DNA of 64,000 nt, taken from NCBI GenBank assembly GCA_017410375.1, contig JAFQQW010000066.1, positions 1-64,000 on the forward strand, given 5' to 3'. Made by a program: the position numbers and the translations under genes. The notes below the pieces were generated by a model. The model searched no databases and was not told where the DNA came from. It saw only the letters and a list, made by a program, of their open reading frames with translations. Of this stretch, positions 60,375 through 64,000 are shown one piece after another (within the stretch, counting starts at the first letter, position 1; every line of letters starts with the position of its first letter). The stretch comes from Clostridia bacterium. Lineage in GTDB: Bacteria; Bacillota; Clostridia; RGIG6154.

Positions 60375-61284
60375 AGGATTTTGATACCTGCTCCGCTGAC
60401 TCTTCTAACATTTTTATAAAACACTCTGTAAGGTCTGAGCGTGTTCTGTCCGTGTGCAGGATGTAACCTATGTTATAGTACGAATCGCTTTCGAGCGGTA
60501 TGCTGATAATTTTTCCTTCGTTTAAGGTGGACGGCATAATCCCCGTGCCTACCGTATAGCTGTCGGTGGTCAGCAACACGTTCATCAGACTCGCTCTGTC
60601 GCTGATTTCTATGTGCTTCTTCACATCCGAAATTTCCATAATTTCTTCAGTAAAAAAGGAAACATTATGGTTTCCCTGTTCGTATGAAACAAACGGATAT
60701 TTAGCCAGCTCGCCATAAGTTAAAATGCTGTTGTTGCAAACCGGATGCTCTTTTCTGACAAATACATGCGGTAATGTCTTCAGTACGGAGGTAAAGTTTA
60801 ATTTTTTATTAGTCAGAATTCGTTTCATGATATCAAAATCCGTGTTTTTAATCGCAATAATTCCAATATCGCAATACCCGCTTTCCACATCATGGATGAC
60901 GTTATATGTCTTTGTTTCAATCAAAGATATTTTATAGGTATCCTCTGCAACCAAATTTAACATTTTCCCGAATATATCAGCCACAAAATCATAATGCTGT
61001 GTTGCGATATACAGCTTTTTGCATCTTTGATCTGAGTTATATTTGGCAAGTATCAAATTGTTCTGTTCAATAATCTGGGAAGCATACCTGACAAACTCCG
61101 CACCGTCACTTGTAAGGCAAACACCGTTGTTGGAGCGCTCGAAAATTTTTATGTTCAGCTCCGATTCAAGCGCTTTGACAGCGGCAGATAAGCTTGACTG
61201 TGCGATATAAAGGGTTTTGGACGCCTCGTTAAAGGACCCCATTTTTAATATTTCCAGAACATATTTGCATTGTTGTATTGTCAT
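60373..61284 (-). CDS. LysR-family transcriptional regulator
   Basis: A 303-residue LTTR. The N-terminal winged HTH (1-60) starts MTIQQCKYVLEILKMGSFNEA and includes AQSSLSAAVKALESEL. A periplasmic-binding-like effector domain spans about 90-295. It begins 6 bp after the DUF554 gene in the same direction, so the two are co-transcribed. Effector unknown. Confidence 0.9.
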   Translation of the reverse strand: MTIQQCKYVLEILKMGSFNEASKTLYIAQSSLSAAVKALESELNIKIFERSNNGVCLTSDGAEFVRYASQIIEQNNLILAKYNSDQRCKKLYIATQHYDFVADIFGKMLNLVAEDTYKISLIETKTYNVIHDVESGYCDIGIIAIKNTDFDIMKRILTNKKLNFTSVLKTLPHVFVRKEHPVCNNSILTYGELAKYPFVSYEQGNHNVSFFTEEIMEISDVKKHIEISDRASLMNVLLTTDSYTVGTGIMPSTLNEGKIISIPLESDSYYNIGYILHTDRTRSDLTECFIKMLEESAEQVSKS

Positions 61285-61290
61285 CTACAT

Positions 61291-61977
61291 CTACCTCCAT
61301 AATCTGAGTATTACATTATAAAGCAATATGATAAAAATTCCGATAAGCATATTTATATTGTTTATCTTATATTTGCTTGCGCAAATGAGATTGAAGCCGG
61401 AAAAAAACAAAATAATGTACCCCATTGCGCACAATTGTTTGATAACCATTGTATCAAAAAATGTTTTGGACAGCATTGTCAGCAAAACAATAATACCCTG
61501 CCCCAATGCCACAGGCACGGATGAAAATAAAACCTTTTTGCCGTAGCTGACACCAAACATCAAAGCAAACGGGAAATCTATAATGCTTTTTAAAATCAGC
61601 TGGCTGTTGTCGCCAACCGTTGCCAGCAGAATCGGTCCGCATATTTGCATGCCGCCAACGCCAAAAAATATTGTCGCATCCATAAAACCGGTAAAGCTGC
61701 CATTTGCAAAGCTTGACAGATTTGAAATTTTTGATTCCAACTGAATGGAATCCCCTGCTATTGTTCCGACAATCAGCGCAAAAACAATTACAAGTAAATC
61801 GTTGCTTTTTAACACCATTCCGTTCACATCAAATATGTTTTCAAAAAATCCCACCATGCTGATAATCATGATTGCAATACCAAACACCGTGAAATTTTTA
61901 AATTTTATATGTTTTCTGAAGATACCTCCAAAAAGAGAACCTGTTATGATTGTTAATGCATTTATCGCAATTCCCAC
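61291..61977 (-). CDS. DUF554-family membrane protein
   Basis: A 228-residue, six- or seven-helix membrane protein. MGIAINALTIITGSLFGG at the N-terminus, a glycine-rich GVGGMQICGPI and GVSYGKKVLFSSVPVALGQG are the recurring DUF554 (YdfK-like) blocks. Family function is unknown; a transporter role is often suggested. It forms an operon with the LysR gene downstream. Confidence 0.85.
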   Translation of the reverse strand: MGIAINALTIITGSLFGGIFRKHIKFKNFTVFGIAIMIISMVGFFENIFDVNGMVLKSNDLLVIVFALIVGTIAGDSIQLESKISNLSSFANGSFTGFMDATIFFGVGGMQICGPILLATVGDNSQLILKSIIDFPFALMFGVSYGKKVLFSSVPVALGQGIIVLLTMLSKTFFDTMVIKQLCAMGYIILFFSGFNLICASKYKINNINMLIGIFIILLYNVILRLWR

Positions 61978-62085
61978 ATCATCACCTCAATGGTATTATA
62001 ACACATCAGACAGCAAAAGTGGTAATACTAAAATTCTATCACAAAAGAACAATAAAAGCGATACCCGATAACTTCAACTGCACTA

Positions 62086-62409
62086 TAAAAAGACAGCCCG
62101 CAATGCGAGCTGTCCTTTTTGTATGCACCTCATGGATTATGCATACATTGTACCGTCAAAACAAGAAAATCCGGTGCAAGGTGACGGGCCTTGCGACATT
62201 TCTTTGTCGCTGTCTTTTGGTTAGGAAGACCGAAAAGTTGGTTAGATTTTTCGGTCAAAGAATGCCGAATTTTCATATATTTAGCACAGATAAGAAAGGT
62301 CGAGTATATTTTACAACAAAGGCTAGCAACCTCTTTGTCGCCCCTTTAGGCAAGGGGAATTTCATTACCTGAGCTATGCAAACAAGGTTTTAACCCTGGT
62401 GCAAACAAG
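62086..62409. ncRNA. Array of seven hairpins, structured RNA or non-autonomous element candidate
   Basis: This gene-free region holds consecutive inverted repeats: GACAGC/GCTGTC with T-run (62086-62120), GTATGCA/TGCATAC (62121-62146), GCAAGG/CCTTGC (62176-62194), CGACA/TGTCG (about 62194-62209). They continue with GACCGAAAA/TTTTCGGTC (62228-62256), ACAAAG/CTTTGT (62316-62338) and CCCCTT/AAGGGG (62341-62357). A TGCAAACAAG direct repeat follows (62377-62386 and 62400-62409). A plus-strand frame crosses part of it but lacks a ribosome binding site. Strand is undecided; on the minus strand it would be the 3' end of the beta-helix transcript, closing with a terminator. I cannot name the family. 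Confidence 0.5.
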
Positions 62410-62410
62410 T

Positions 62411-64000
62411 CTATGGCTGAACAATTACATTTTCAGCCTTTACGTCAGAACCATCGCTATCTAGCCAATGGGGTCTGTTTTGTCTTGTATCGGTTATTGT
62501 TAATCTTCCCAGATCAACATCGGCAGAATTTTCAATCTGAACCGCAGGCATTCCGTTCTGCACCGCATTCATGGTTATGAAATTGTTATCCATTATAATT
62601 TTGTGTGCGAACTCCAGTCGGATGCCTTTTCCGGCTGACGGTTTTATTTTGTTGTTTTCAAGTTGGATGTTCTGCTCTGCATCTCCCATTGTTTTTCCGA
62701 CCGTTATCCCGCTCAAGTAAGTACCGTTTACTTCATTACCGGAAAGTATTACATTTTCGGAAAAAGGCCCTACGCCTGCTTCGTCCTGCACTCTGATGCC
62801 TATGGTACTGCCCTTAGACAAAACCTTGTTGTTTAAAATCCGTGCATCATTTAACCGAAGAAGCATTGCGTGTCTGAAAACGGGAATCAATGTGTTGCCT
62901 GTAATTTCTGTACCCCTCGAGGTTGCCGACTGATTAATGACTCTGATATTTTCAAGGTTGTCATAATCTGATAGACCCGGAATTTCAGCATCTAACACAA
63001 CCTGATGCGTTCGCTTCGAAGCATCCGCCTCTGCCGAGATAACTTCTGCTGTCCCTAACACTTTACCGTTTTCTTTGTCCACAAACTGCAAAGTGTCCCC
63101 TTCTTGTATAGCGTAAAAATAATAAACAATTTCCGTAGATTGCAATACAAAGGTTTTGGTGTCGACCATTTCTTTAATCACCTCGTCCTTGGTGCTTACT
63201 GAAATCAAATCATCACCGCACGCCTCGATATAGGAATTTTGAATATTCACACTCCCTCGGTTGTTTTTCGCATGAATCCCGTCCGAACAGGTGGAAAGCA
63301 TCCCGGTTGTGCCGGGCTTGGGCTCAATACGAACGCTGTCAAAGCAAATATCACCAACATTATCATACACTACATACCCCATGATAAGAGAGCGATAAAG
63401 GCTTACATTTTTAAAAGTAATGTCACTGCTTTTGGTAACAAGCACAGCGCCTGCCGCAAGCTTGCCCGAATCCCCTGCCGGAGAAGGAATATTTTTGCCC
63501 ATTCCGTATGTTACAGTATCCCCGACAAAAATGCCTTCAAATTGATCCCGGTAGCTTTCGCTAAATGTAAAACGGAATGTATCAGCGTCAACTTCCTCTA
63601 TCTCAGATGCTTTAAAATGATCTAAATGTCCTCCGGTGATTCTTCTCGCTTTCGTTTCGGTGTCAAAAATCATGCCGTGCAAACCGCCACCGCCCGAAAC
63701 CTGCGTTCCTGTGCCAATCGGCGCAGCTAAATATCCATCCTCCAACAGCACATCAATACTATAGTTTTCACTATCTACTGCCAAAATCTGCCCCTGAAAA
63801 TATGTTAGCTCATTATAATCAACTTTTAAGTTTTTTAATGTAACATTTTCACAATTCTGAAGCAAAAACGGTGTGTTGCCACGGGTAAAGGTCAGTGTTG
63901 CCCCTTGTCCGTCTATGGTTGCATTTTTATACCCATCCAACACAAAATAGCTCGGAATTCCATCTTTTGTTTCTACAAAATAGTTTTTACCGGGGTCCAG
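62411..64000 (-). CDS. Right-handed beta-helix (pectate lyase superfamily) protein, N-terminus outside the window
   Basis: The frame stays open to the right edge (the first visible residues read LDPGKNYFVETKDGIPSYF), so the start is missing; 529 residues are visible. The motif IDGQGATLTF and repeated NVTLKNLKV, ITFKNVSLYRS, VNIQNSYIEACGDD and VILSGNEVNG coils show a parallel beta-helix as in polysaccharide lyases, epimerases and polygalacturonases. The CGDDLISVS segment is reminiscent of the GDD block, but the NTDG block has become SDGIHA. A plant polysaccharide or alginate-like substrate is possible. A signal peptide cannot be judged. Confidence 0.82.
   Translation of the reverse strand: MDPGKNYFVETKDGIPSYFVLDGYKNATIDGQGATLTFTRGNTPFLLQNCENVTLKNLKVDYNELTYFQGQILAVDSENYSIDVLLEDGYLAAPIGTGTQVSGGGGLHGMIFDTETKARRITGGHLDHFKASEIEEVDADTFRFTFSESYRDQFEGIFVGDTVTYGMGKNIPSPAGDSGKLAAGAVLVTKSSDITFKNVSLYRSLIMGYVVYDNVGDICFDSVRIEPKPGTTGMLSTCSDGIHAKNNRGSVNIQNSYIEACGDDLISVSTKDEVIKEMVDTKTFVLQSTEIVYYFYAIQEGDTLQFVDKENGKVLGTAEVISAEADASKRTHQVVLDAEIPGLSDYDNLENIRVINQSATSRGTEITGNTLIPVFRHAMLLRLNDARILNNKVLSKGSTIGIRVQDEAGVGPFSENVILSGNEVNGTYLSGITVGKTMGDAEQNIQLENNKIKPSAGKGIRLEFAHKIIMDNNFITMNAVQNGMPAVQIENSADVDLGRLTITDTRQNRPHWLDSDGSDVKAENVIVQP

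Noticed and set aside
61950-62372. 140-residue plus-strand frame through the hairpin array
   Set aside because: It starts antisense inside the DUF554 gene without a binding site and crosses several hairpins, and its sequence has no domain pattern. The region is better explained as structured DNA or RNA.
1-64000. CRISPR arrays, tRNA or rRNA genes, prophage
   Set aside because: No regularly spaced repeats, no cloverleaf-like genes and no phage structural genes were seen in any intergenic region. The only mobile-type gene is the RAYT transposase.

Overview
The window looks like chromosome from a low-to-mid GC anaerobic Firmicute of the Clostridia type, probably an uncultured gut or other polysaccharide-degrading lineage. 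The grounds are strong AGGAGG-type ribosome binding sites with occasional TTG/GTG starts, SLH-domain surface proteins, many lipoproteins, a BlaI/M56 module, a glycyl-radical activase, a TPP-riboswitch thiamine salvage operon, and a high density of carbohydrate esterases, glycoside hydrolases and AraC regulators. No rRNA, tRNA, CRISPR array or prophage was seen.

Layout. 0-0.75 kb: a structured RNA candidate (copy 1) and a divergent ribbon-helix-helix / mini zinc-ribbon pair. 0.85-5.4 kb: AraC regulator and an Mgl-type galactose/glucose ABC transporter with a 44-aa membrane peptide. 5.4-8.3 kb: zinc uptake operon zur-znuACB with two Zur boxes around its promoter. 8.4-12.0 kb: a DnaQ-like exonuclease and a large membrane protein with zinc ribbons at both ends, a caspase/gingipain-like fold and a VWA domain. 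12.1-18.1 kb: AraC regulator divergent from a galacturonate operon (GH4, UxaB, UxaA, amidohydrolase). 18.2-33.2 kb: an SLH-GH16 surface enzyme, several esterases, a flavoprotein, an HD protein, an orphan radical-SAM activase, a REP-associated transposase carrying its own REP palindromes, a deleted serine-hydrolase pseudogene, CstA, an inositol-phosphatase-like enzyme and an SGNH esterase.

33.2-36.8 kb: a BlaI-M56 cassette bracketed by 80-bp direct repeats, in which the membrane anchor of the M56 sensor appears as separate, duplicated genes carrying other extracellular domains. 36.8-41.2 kb: an SLH protein, a small TIGR04076-like protein, structured RNA copy 2, TspO and a GH42-like enzyme. 41.3-50.7 kb: sugar-related genes (DMT exporter, Gfo/Idh/MocA dehydrogenase, AraC, glycerate kinase, sugar isomerase, GH92, ClC channel, PIG-L deacetylase). 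50.7-54.2 kb: a pectin cluster (AraC, SGNH esterase, metallo-hydrolase, GH28). 54.3-57.0 kb: FSA-type aldolase, YgjV, two lipoproteins and a small XRE regulator with paired operators. 57.1-60.2 kb: TPP riboswitch, thiM, thiE and a HAD-ThiD fusion. 60.3-64.0 kb: LysR, DUF554, a roughly 320-bp chain of hairpins, and a beta-helix protein cut by the window edge.

Taken together, the region encodes import and intracellular breakdown of plant or host glycans (pectin, galacturonides, beta-glucans, mannosides) under several AraC regulators, interleaved with small regulatory islands. The most novel-looking items are the two-copy structured RNA, the hairpin array at 62.1-62.4 kb, the REP palindromes inside the RAYT gene, the split M56 sensor, and the zinc-ribbon/CD-clan/VWA membrane protein.
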